Source of the DNA: JBLIOB01 sp047639575
Lineage (GTDB): Bacteria > Bacteroidota > Bacteroidia > Flavobacteriales_D > Parvicellaceae
Assembly (NCBI GenBank): GCA_047639575.1
Contig: JBLIOB010000105.1
Span: 1 to 12,962, forward strand
Reading direction: 5' to 3'
DNA: 12,962 bases
Position 1 is the stretch's first letter, and each line of letters opens with the position of its first letter. Below are positions 6,601 to 12,962 of this stretch, piece after piece. The position numbers and the translations under genes are program-made. Below the pieces are notes generated by a model. The model was given only the letters and a program-made list of their open reading frames with translations, was not told where the DNA came from and did no database searches.

Positions 6601-9304
6601 ACCCCGCCTCAATGTCAAAACTTATAAAAGTTAAATCAACCGAAGAAGCACCTGTCGGGCTAATCGTTACTTCAGAATCTTCATCGTCTCCATAATTACC
6701 AGCGCCTCCTCCTGAATCAAAAAGGATTCCTGTACATGTAGTTTGGACTGATAATGTTCCCGTTGGTGGAAGAATAATTTCATTTACCGTTTCAAACATA
6801 AAAGTGGAAGAATAACCAGCGTCTCCACAAGCATTATAAACCCTCACTCTCCAGTAATAAGTGGTTCCTGGAGATAAAGAAGAAGAGTTGTAACTGTTGG
6901 TCGCCAGACCAACTGCATTATCAACTATAGAGGCAAAACCTATATCAGTTGCAATGTCAATATCGTAAAAGTCACCTGGCCCAGCAGCTGACCAAGTAAA
7001 ATTAACTGGCATTGTTACTCCAATTGTTGCATCCGCTGGAGTTGCTAAAACCGATACGCTAGGTACGGGTCCGGCAATGGTCAGTATAGCATTTTGAGTT
7101 TTAATTCCAGTTGTGCTATTTCCTTGAATCACAATAGTGTACGTTCCTGGAGCAGCCGAACCGGTATTGGACACCGTAAATGTTGTAGTATCTGCAGGGG
7201 TTACAGGTGTTAGCGCAAACGTCCCTGTTGCTCCTGCTGGCACACCAGTCGCGGATAGCGTTACAGGGTCAATATACCCACCGAAAGAACCAATATCTAT
7301 ATTAAATACAGCATCGTTTGGTGGACAAACTGAAATAGACGGGTTAATGATTGAAAGCGTATAATCAGTCGTTATGATTGTAATTTCAAAATCATTGTCT
7401 GAAATATCGAAAAATGTTCCATTCGAACAAATCACCATTATTCTCGCAGTCGTAGTTCCTACATTAGGAACTGTAATGGTTTCACTTCCATCATTTGGAA
7501 CGTTTGTAGCTAATACCGTTGAATAAGTAACTCCGCCATCTGTAGATAATAAAATATCTACAAACGCACACGCAACAGGTGCATTGTCCGTATTTGCAAC
7601 ATTCCAAGTAATGGTTTCAGTACCGTTTCCTGCCCATGTAATTCCAGTGGCAGAAGGATAAGTAACTATAAATGGTCCTGAGCCTGCGTCCGTTGTAACA
7701 GTAACATCTGCATGATCATTACATCCAATAACCCCAATAGGTTGATCTCTTACTACGACTCTAAAGTTCATCGTTCTCGTCACGGATGGAACCACTTCCC
7801 ACGTAGGTGTAATTCCTGCCGCAAGATCAATTAGGTTTGGAAAATAGCGTGTTGAATCTAAAACTGGGCTGTTTGATCTAAAGTTAGGGCCGTCAGTTGA
7901 GGTAGCTACTGGAGGCATCGTAGCCGCTGCATTATCCATTTGTTCCCAACAATAGTATAATGGGTCTCCATCAGCATCAGTACAATTAGCAGTTAATGCA
8001 AATGGTGTGTTAGCCGGTACCGTAACATTTCCATTTGTTGATGTAATTGCTGGGGCTGCATTCGCTAATACGGTAGTAACCGGACAAAAATGTGAAGTTA
8101 TTTCATTGTGAATTTCCTCTAAACTAATTCCATGAAAATGATCATCGCTATTACTTTGAACGTCTGGCGCGCAGATTCCGGCATAGCCCATTATCGTGGA
8201 AGCGCTTCCAGGCTCCATAGCTGTAGCGTTGTTTCTATTACAGTTATTATTTTGTGTATGATTAGCTCCAAACTGGTGTCCTGTTTCATGCGCCACATAA
8301 TCAATATCAAATGGATCGCCAACTGGTGCTGAACTTCCAGTTACCCCCCTAGCCTTATTACCTCCAGAACATACAACTCCTAAACCTGCCAGGCCACCCG
8401 AATTAGTGCCAAAAACGTGACCTATATCATAATTCCCAGAGCCAATAGTACCATCAACTTCTGTTTGGTTTTCGTTAATCATTGAGCCGGGCGTTCCATT
8501 GGTAAATGGATCCGTTCCTGCATTAGTAAATACGATTAAATTATTATTTCCAATGATCGTAAGCGTGAGCGCCATACTTCTTTCGTAGAGCCCGTTCACT
8601 CGGTTCATTGTAGTTACTTGAGCAGCTTGCGCTAATGCAACGGTTCCCCCATGAAATGCAGTATACTCACCAGTAGCCGAAACTGCAAAGCGATATGTTC
8701 TTAATTCACAAGTACCAAATTGCTTGTTTTCTGTTAGGTTAACTTTCTTTTTACCTAGCAGTATGTTGCTTAATAAGCCACAATTCATGTGCTTATCCGT
8801 GGTAAAATCTTTCTTGAAATACACCTTGTAATTATCTGTGTCACCCATAGAGTATGGATCAATAAATATGCTGCCTTTTGAACGAGACAGAATCATAGCA
8901 TGAAAACCATGTGGAGTAATATCTATTTTAGCGAAATCTCCGTTTTCACCAATTGCATCATACGACCGGATCTCTGGAAATTTAGCTTTTAAGTCTGGGT
9001 GCATCGTATTATTTTCGAATACCTGATACGTCTGCGAACCACTGTCAGGAAAAGGAATTTCAATAAACACATCCTTCCCTTTTGACTTATCGTCACGGTG
9101 TTTCACACCTATTAACTCATTTTTTAACTGAGCCGTACTGATAGAAATAGTTCTGAACTTTTCAGCCTTAATATGCTCTACACCTTTTAACAAAACAGGG
9201 GCAGAAACATCTTCCCAATAACTTTTATTAATTGCTTGCGCATTAGCTGTTGCCACTAAAGCACAGCAAGCTCCGACAAGGAGCCAATTTCGAAATTTCA
9301 ACAT
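3680..9304 (-). CDS. Giant T9SS-secreted reprolysin-like metalloprotease
   Basis: This 1874-aa secreted protein has a signal peptide cut near A22|Q23 and a propeptide-like region to about 195. A metzincin catalytic domain spans about 197-407, with the zinc motif H339-E-x-x-H343-x-x-G346-x-x-H349, E340 as general base and Met-turn M372. A long adhesive tail follows: beta-sandwich or Ig-like modules at about 420-646 and 647-749, fibronectin III at 750-839, CUB at 857-964, PKD at 970-1049 (W-D-F-G-D-G at 1002-1007), an Ig-like module with a nested insertion at 1051-1267, four 72-aa repeats between 1271 and 1720 split by an SprB-type module (about 1425-1482) and another Ig-like module (about 1500-1574), and a T9SS type A sorting domain at 1797-1874 (F-P-N-P at 1802-1805). 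The sorting domain implies export by T9SS and surface attachment or release. C175 in an N-C-G context may be a cysteine switch. No clear ribosome binding site precedes the ATG. Substrate is unknown. Confidence 0.93.
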   Translation of the reverse strand: MLKFRNWLLVGACCALVATANAQAINKSYWEDVSAPVLLKGVEHIKAEKFRTISISTAQLKNELIGVKHRDDKSKGKDVFIEIPFPDSGSQTYQVFENNTMHPDLKAKFPEIRSYDAIGENGDFAKIDITPHGFHAMILSRSKGSIFIDPYSMGDTDNYKVYFKKDFTTDKHMNCGLLSNILLGKKKVNLTENKQFGTCELRTYRFAVSATGEYTAFHGGTVALAQAAQVTTMNRVNGLYERSMALTLTIIGNNNLIVFTNAGTDPFTNGTPGSMINENQTEVDGTIGSGNYDIGHVFGTNSGGLAGLGVVCSGGNKARGVTGSSAPVGDPFDIDYVAHETGHQFGANHTQNNNCNRNNATAMEPGSASTIMGYAGICAPDVQSNSDDHFHGISLEEIHNEITSHFCPVTTVLANAAPAITSTNGNVTVPANTPFALTANCTDADGDPLYYCWEQMDNAAATMPPVATSTDGPNFRSNSPVLDSTRYFPNLIDLAAGITPTWEVVPSVTRTMNFRVVVRDQPIGVIGCNDHADVTVTTDAGSGPFIVTYPSATGITWAGNGTETITWNVANTDNAPVACAFVDILLSTDGGVTYSTVLATNVPNDGSETITVPNVGTTTARIMVICSNGTFFDISDNDFEITIITTDYTLSIINPSISVCPPNDAVFNIDIGSFGGYIDPVTLSATGVPAGATGTFALTPVTPADTTTFTVSNTGSAAPGTYTIVIQGNSTTGIKTQNAILTIAGPVPSVSVLATPADATIGVTMPVNFTWSAAGPGDFYDIDIATDIGFASIVDNAVGLATNSYNSSSLSPGTTYYWRVRVYNACGDAGYSSTFMFETVNEIILPPTGTLSVQTTCTGILFDSGGGAGNYGDDEDSEVTISPTGASSVDLTFISFDIEAGSAGNCDYDWIEIYDGPTTASPLIDRYCNDNIPTTISSTLGSVTIVFHSDGGVNELGFQMNWQCVLSSVAPTAGFSSDIDSTCIGSINFNDESLNGPTSWAWDFGDGNSSTAQNPMHTYTTNGTYSVMLTATNGFGNDILTITNMIYVNMPVVPTTTGDQVCGSGILNLSATGTGTLDWYDSISGGTLVNTGTTFTTPVLAVPTTYYVQAVVPQSSAFGAKPDNSGGGNNFDNDQHLKFDAYTPFEIVSVEVVANGGGNRTIELRDNTGAVLSTLTVNVPNGTSRVTLNFPVSVGTDFQLGCDASVTIDLYRNNSSVSYPYDIAGLGSVTRSSAGTAGGLNHYYFFYDWEVREPDCVSARVAVTAQVDTLPAVSAGVDLTACDGDLVTISGSGASTYTWTGGVLDAVGFNVSTIGTTTYTVTGTDGNGCQNMDAMDILVDVIPTVSAGADQTACDGDMVTLAGSGASTYVWDLGVTDLSPFATSGAGTITYTVIGTSAAGCSNTDFVDIIVNALPIIDTESALDATTCAATDGSITITASGGTGTFTYSIDGGTTYLSNGGVFTGLSVGSYQVMINDGNCPTTGSILVISGPGVPPPPTVGSTVIYCDGDALMDLNATGGAGTLNWYSDPGLITNIGTGGTLAPGASLGTTTYYVAEIVSGCEGPSSSIDVIINALPTVNAGADVSICEGDSLALSGSGANTYAWDNGISDGVSFTPALTGTVTYLVTGTDLNSCENTDAVDVTVNVLPSVSAGADITVCVGDIATLSGTGANTYTWDNSVIDGVGFAVGTVGTTTYTVSGTDSNTCENTDQVDVIGLALPDAMVSNGGLTLNAEPGLGYQWVNCDSSFAMVAGETNQAFTPSITGNFAVIVDNGSCSDTSICENVIVNGIEPVLAYELSIFPNPSSGLFNIQFGNNDEVESVRIIDATGRLIKLISANNKSTVVVNIMEEATGLYFVIVNGNNGIQSYRLVKK
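4145..4576 (-). repeat. Two tandem 72-aa coding repeats (copies 3 and 4)
   Basis: Inside the protease gene, residues 1577-1648 and 1649-1720 are consecutive copies of one module, each exactly 216 bp when measured from the proline of L-P. Shared features are the S/N-A-G-A-D start, C-x-G-D, L-S-G-S/T-G-A-N-T-Y-x-W-D-N, D-G-V-x-F, and C-E-N-T-D-x-V-D-V near the end. These two copies resemble each other more than copies 1 and 2, pointing to a local duplication. They probably form Ig/PKD-like beta sandwiches that space or stiffen the surface stalk. Confidence 0.85.
5063..5494 (-). repeat. Two tandem 72-aa coding repeats (copies 1 and 2)
   Basis: Residues 1271-1342 and 1343-1414 of the protease are two further copies of the same 216-bp module. 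They share T-A-C-D-G-D at the first cysteine and G-S-G-A-S-T-Y-x-W, where copies 3 and 4 have the G-A-N-T-Y form. A 162-residue block (1415-1576, an SprB-type module plus an Ig-like module) separates this pair from copies 3 and 4. Confidence 0.85.
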
Positions 9305-9448
9305 AGTAGTAGTCTTGATGCACCCTCAATTTAAGGATTTTGCTTGAGTGTTAACACTTTAATTATTACTAAATCAACTTATCATATGATTCATAACTAT
9401 CTATTACGCAGTAATCGCTTCTGTTATTTTGGCTAAATTTGGCGCCCG
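9305..9448. promoter_or_regulatory. Divergent intergenic region with two palindromes
   Basis: This 144-bp region separates the divergently transcribed protease and CotH-like genes, so it should hold both promoters. It contains the perfect 12-bp palindrome AGTGTTAACACT (9347-9358) and the perfect 10-bp palindrome ATCATATGAT (9381-9390), centres 33 bp apart, about three helical turns. Either could be an operator for a dimeric regulator. No CAAA (minus-strand TTTG) occurs here, so no standard Bacteroidota promoter is visible for the protease. Confidence 0.5.
9434..9441 (+). promoter_or_regulatory. Possible -7 element for the CotH-like gene
   Basis: TAAATTTG matches the Bacteroidota housekeeping -7 consensus TAnnTTTG exactly. 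It ends only seven bases before the ATG at 9449, so transcription would begin almost at the start codon, giving a leaderless or very short-leader mRNA. No TTTG lies at the expected distance of about 19-21 bases upstream, and such an 8-mer can occur by chance in AT-rich DNA. Confidence 0.3.
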
Positions 9449-12442
9449 ATGAACTTGAAAACCCCAATAATTAATCTTAGTATAATTGCAACACTGATTG
9501 TACTTGCTCAATGCAGTGCACCGTCTCCAGAAGTAGTGCCTGCGGACGAAAGTGGACTTATCCAAGAATATTTGTGCGATGCCGAACACGTATCTGGTAA
9601 ATCTTTTATAAACAATTCATTCGAATTCACCAATGGCCAAACGCAAAGTGACGATTTTGCTCATTCTGGAGCCCATTCTTGTAAGATAACAAACGAAGTA
9701 TCGTTTTCTATGACTTTGCGGTTAAACAACGTACAGAAAGGAAATTATATCGAAGTTTCTGTTTGGAGGTATTCTCCTAGCGGAAAAGGCAAGCTACATG
9801 TTTCATCAGATCAAGTAGGAAGCCTTCATTACTTAGTCGGGAGCCCATTGAAGGTTGAAAAAAGCGGATGGCAAAAAATTGTAATTAACGTCCCAATACT
9901 AGAAGAAATAGATATTTTGGTTATCTCCTGCTATAACCCTAATGATGAGCCTGTTTATTTTGATGATCTCTCCGTAAAACATTATGAGTCCAGACCATTT
10001 TATTATGACAAATCAGAAGCGTTAACATTGTCTATTGATGACCAAGAACTTTCTACGCTTGAAGGATTTCGGAAAAAAGCATTAGAAACAGGAATTATTG
10101 CTAAAGAATATAAGGCTTATGTGCCAGCCACTATAACTTATAAAGGAGAAGTCATTCCTGTTAAGTTAAGGTTTAAGGGAGACTGGACGGATCATTTAGA
10201 AGGTGACAAATGGTCTTTTAGAATAAAAGTCGGGGACGGACATTCCTTTAAAGGGTTAAAATCATTTTCTATACAAAGCCCGCATACCAGGTCCTTTCTA
10301 CAGGAATGGTTTATGCACCGTTTATTTGAAAATGAAGGGCTTCTCACAACCCGTTATGATTTTATTCCTGTGATGTTTAACGGCAATAACTTAGGTCTTT
10401 TTGCTATAGAGGAACATTTTGACAAGCAACTGCTTGAAAGCAGACAGCGAAGAGAAGGGCCAATTTTAAAAATGGATGAAGAAGGTTTCTGGGAGCGAAA
10501 CCTCGCAGCCAAAAATAAACAACCTGTTTATAACGCACCATACTACGAAGCTGCGGCTATACTTCCTTTTAAAAAGAATAGAACAACAAAAAATAAGTCG
10601 CTTAAAACTAAGTTTCTAATCGCTCAAAATTTATTGCTCAATTACAAAACTTATCAACAGAATATTGAGGACGTATTTAATGTAAAAAGTTTGGCTCAAT
10701 ATCATGCTTTACTTGATATTGGTCAAATCCATCATGGCCAAGTCTGGCATAATCAAAGAATTTATTATAACCCTGTTACATCAAGGCTTGAGCCAATTGC
10801 TTATGATCTCTGTGCTGAACTAAAGCAAAGCGAATATAGAACTCCAATTGCAGGTGCCGCTGCTCTTCACGGTAATGATAATATCATAGGATTTAGGTAT
10901 TTGAATTATAGCGTTTATCATCAGCCCGCATTTCAGAAAGAGTATGTTAAATATCTTAAAAAGTATAGCAGCACAGCATTTTTAAACGCTCAAATAGATA
11001 AGTTAAAAGGGGAACTAGACTCATTAAATGAACTTATCAGTGAGGAGTTTAATGGATACTTATTTGACCCCACGGTTATCCTGAAAAATGCAACTGATAT
11101 TAGAGAATCTTTGGTCCAATATGAAATCGAGGTTAACGCTGGTGCCCTTCATTTTGAAAAGCCTGAATCCAAATTTGCAGATTTATCAGATAAACCTGTT
11201 TACTATAAAGAAACTGGGCTTAAGGCATTCTTAACTTCCCAAGATTCGGTCTCGTCTGTAGTTAAATGCGTGAGCTTTCATTTGGCGCCTTTGGATCTTA
11301 TAGGGTACAGCATCAAAGGTGCAAAAGATTCCTTAATTAAATTCATTGTTCCTAAGAGGTTAGGTGCATTTCAAATATCTAATAGCACAGCTGAATTTGA
11401 GGTAACTGGGCGAGTTTCTCGATTGTTTTTTGAAGTCAGTAATATCGCTGACTCCATGTTTAATAAGAAAGTAGTTGAATGGGCTTGTCCCGCTTTAGAA
11501 ATTACTCGAAAACAATTAGAACGTCCATTAAGTGCGTTTGCCAAGTACATTGCTGTTTCAGATTCGGTAATAACGTTAAATTCAAATTTGACCCTTAACG
11601 AAGTTTTATTTATTCCTTCCGGATATAAATTGGTAATTAAACCTGGGTCAAATATTAGGTTTGATGAAGGTGGCGGAATTATAAGTTACTCACCAATTTC
11701 ATCAGTTGGGCTTAAGAATAAGCCAATAAATATTTCTGGAAAATCACCGGCCAACTTTGGAGTCCAAATATTAACGGACGGAGAAGAATCGAGTTTTAGC
11801 TATACCAATTTTAAAGGTCTCTCAACTTTGGACTTTAAAGGATGGACATTAACTGGTGCGTTAACCGTATACAAAGCTAAAGTAACTATTGATCACTGCC
11901 ATTTTGATTCAAATCATTGCGAAGACGCTTTGAACTTAATTAACTGCGATTTTAACCTAACCAATTGTAAAATAACCTCCACATTTGGCGATGGGTTTGA
12001 TGCCGATTTCTGTGTTGGTACTGTTGATAATACGATAATTGAAAATGCTGGGAATGACGCTTTGGATTTTTCGGGTTCTAATATATCTGTGACGAACTCC
12101 ACAATAATTGCTCCTGGAGATAAAGGAGTTAGCGGTGGTGAAGCTTCTCAAGTAATCGTTTCAAATTGTAAAATTTCTGAAGCCCCACTTGGAGTTGTTG
12201 CTAAGGATAATTCAGTAATAAACATTGAACAGGTCAACTTTAGTTCCTGTAATGTGGTCTACTCAGCTTATCAGAAAAAGGACGAATTTGGGCCGGCTAA
12301 TATTGATAGTAAAGACTGTACAATTAACTCGTGCAAAATGATCCAACTAATTGGGCTTGGGTCCACCCTAACTCAAGACGGTGTCTCAATTATAGGCGAG
12401 AAAAAAATAAACGTAGATTCATTATACGTTCAATTCAAATAA
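9449..12442 (+). CDS. CotH-kinase-like lipoprotein with C-terminal beta-helix
   Basis: This 997-aa lipoprotein has a lipobox L19-A-Q-C22. Residues about 45-180 look like a carbohydrate-binding-type jelly roll ending in V-Y-F-D-D-L-S-V. The middle, about 190-480, resembles the CotH kinase family, atypical protein kinases first known from spore coats: L-R-F-K-G-D-W-T-D-H-L (240-250), D-K-W-S-F-R-I-K-V (253-261), and W433-H-N-Q-R-I-Y-Y-N to Y452-D453-L-C455, where N435 and D453 align with likely catalytic or metal-binding positions. The usual W-D-x-D is Y-D-L-C here, so activity is uncertain. Residues about 706-990 form a right-handed parallel beta-helix, with rungs such as I-D-H-C-H-F and L-T-N-C-K-I. 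It should sit on a membrane surface facing periplasm or outside. It has no Shine-Dalgarno site. The ATG at 9449 is supported by the signal peptide. Substrate unknown; polysaccharide binding is inference. Confidence 0.82.
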   Translation: MNLKTPIINLSIIATLIVLAQCSAPSPEVVPADESGLIQEYLCDAEHVSGKSFINNSFEFTNGQTQSDDFAHSGAHSCKITNEVSFSMTLRLNNVQKGNYIEVSVWRYSPSGKGKLHVSSDQVGSLHYLVGSPLKVEKSGWQKIVINVPILEEIDILVISCYNPNDEPVYFDDLSVKHYESRPFYYDKSEALTLSIDDQELSTLEGFRKKALETGIIAKEYKAYVPATITYKGEVIPVKLRFKGDWTDHLEGDKWSFRIKVGDGHSFKGLKSFSIQSPHTRSFLQEWFMHRLFENEGLLTTRYDFIPVMFNGNNLGLFAIEEHFDKQLLESRQRREGPILKMDEEGFWERNLAAKNKQPVYNAPYYEAAAILPFKKNRTTKNKSLKTKFLIAQNLLLNYKTYQQNIEDVFNVKSLAQYHALLDIGQIHHGQVWHNQRIYYNPVTSRLEPIAYDLCAELKQSEYRTPIAGAAALHGNDNIIGFRYLNYSVYHQPAFQKEYVKYLKKYSSTAFLNAQIDKLKGELDSLNELISEEFNGYLFDPTVILKNATDIRESLVQYEIEVNAGALHFEKPESKFADLSDKPVYYKETGLKAFLTSQDSVSSVVKCVSFHLAPLDLIGYSIKGAKDSLIKFIVPKRLGAFQISNSTAEFEVTGRVSRLFFEVSNIADSMFNKKVVEWACPALEITRKQLERPLSAFAKYIAVSDSVITLNSNLTLNEVLFIPSGYKLVIKPGSNIRFDEGGGIISYSPISSVGLKNKPINISGKSPANFGVQILTDGEESSFSYTNFKGLSTLDFKGWTLTGALTVYKAKVTIDHCHFDSNHCEDALNLINCDFNLTNCKITSTFGDGFDADFCVGTVDNTIIENAGNDALDFSGSNISVTNSTIIAPGDKGVSGGEASQVIVSNCKISEAPLGVVAKDNSVINIEQVNFSSCNVVYSAYQKKDEFGPANIDSKDCTINSCKMIQLIGLGSTLTQDGVSIIGEKKINVDSLYVQFK

Positions 12443-12962
12443 ATGAAAGCGCTTGAAAATGTTTCCGAAACACTTTGGTTGCCATTATTTGGAAAGGCTC
12501 GTGAATCCAAGCGAGATGACGCATTCTTTAAAGATCCTAAAGCCATAGAAATTGCTGAAAAGGCTTGTGAGCTGATTCCCGATTTATCAAAATGGTGGGT
12601 GCAATTATCTAGAGAAACACAGGCATTAATGATATGGAGAAGCGAAGCTCTTGATAGATACGTCTCGGGTTTTATCAGCCGAAACCCAAATGGCACCGTG
12701 GTTAATTTAGGAGCCGGCTTATGTACTCGCTTTTCTAGACTAGACAATGGAAAAATTACCTGGGTTGAATTTGATTTGCCGGATGTTAAGGATGTCTGGT
12801 TATTCTTTAATAAAGAGAGCGATAGACATCAGTATTCAACCCAATCCCTTTTTGAGTCCGAATGGATTGAAACAATAAATCTAAACTCATCTGGGCCGGT
12901 AATGTTCATTGCTGAAGGACTCTTGATGTACTTTTCAAAGGAAGAAGTTGCTGGACTATTAA
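12443..12962 (+). CDS. LCM-family SAM-dependent methyltransferase (cut by window end)
   Basis: The first 173 residues are visible and the gene runs off the window. It fits the leucine carboxyl methyltransferase family (class I, Rossmann-fold): F-G-K-A-R-E-S at about 16-22, a SAM-binding motif V-V-N-L-G-A-G-L-C-T-R around G90-A-G92, the acidic V-E-F-D-L-P-D-V at 108-115, and A-E-G-L-L-M-Y-F at 157-164. Eukaryotic members methylate the C-terminal leucine of protein phosphatase 2A; many bacterial members act on small molecules such as polyketides. There is no signal peptide, so it is cytoplasmic. Its ATG directly follows the TAA of the lipoprotein gene with no spacing, which implies one transcript. 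The acceptor is unknown. The true length cannot be seen; a typical member has roughly 260-300 residues. Confidence 0.85.
   Translation, partial: MKALENVSETLWLPLFGKARESKRDDAFFKDPKAIEIAEKACELIPDLSKWWVQLSRETQALMIWRSEALDRYVSGFISRNPNGTVVNLGAGLCTRFSRLDNGKITWVEFDLPDVKDVWLFFNKESDRHQYSTQSLFESEWIETINLNSSGPVMFIAEGLLMYFSKEEVAGLL

Noticed and set aside
3110..9304. Protease plus small gene as a toxin-immunity pair
   Set aside because: The protease has the layout of an adhesive exoenzyme with an ordinary T9SS tail, with no polymorphic-toxin features; a general inhibitor or chaperone role fits better and is itself unproven.
9404..9589. Minus-strand frame of 61 codons across the start of the lipoprotein gene
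   Set aside because: It covers the signal peptide coding region of the CotH-like gene antisense and has no family features.
12430..12747. Minus-strand open frame of 105 codons at the end of the window
   Set aside because: It lies opposite the methyltransferase gene, whose motifs are unmistakable on the plus strand.

Overview
The window is very probably from a Bacteroidota (Flavobacteriia-like) chromosome. The main evidence is a giant secreted protease ending in a type IX secretion (T9SS) type A sorting domain, with SprB-type and Bacteroidota-type Ig-like modules. The DNA is AT-rich, several genes lack a clear Shine-Dalgarno site, and signal peptides end in A|Q. The genus cannot be fixed from the sequence alone.

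Layout. Bases 1-227 hold no convincing gene; they are richer in G+C than the next stretch and contain two potential hairpins. Then come minus-strand genes: a small exported TonB-C-terminal-domain protein (228-602), a sterol desaturase/fatty acid hydroxylase-family membrane oxygenase (843-1661), a MATE-family efflux transporter starting at TTG (1689-3020), an unrecognised exported 189-aa protein (3110-3679), and a 1874-aa multidomain metzincin protease (3680-9304). A 144-bp divergent intergenic region with two perfect palindromes follows. On the plus strand lie a 997-aa lipoprotein with a divergent CotH-kinase-like core and a C-terminal parallel beta-helix (9449-12442), and a leucine-carboxyl-methyltransferase-family SAM methyltransferase cut by the window end (12443-12962).

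How the genes relate. Two gene pairs abut with zero spacing (stop codon directly followed by ATG): protease with the 189-aa protein, and CotH-like lipoprotein with the methyltransferase. Both arrangements suggest co-transcription and perhaps translational coupling. MATE and desaturase are 28 bp apart and probably co-transcribed. The protease/189-aa pair looks like a cell-surface or secreted proteolysis unit. The CotH-like lipoprotein acts outside the cytoplasm while the methyltransferase has no visible export signal, so a shared pathway is only a guess.

Most of the window is recognisable family-level biology. The best candidates for something undescribed are the 189-aa partner of the protease, the CotH-like/beta-helix lipoprotein with a changed catalytic motif, and the structured edge segment.
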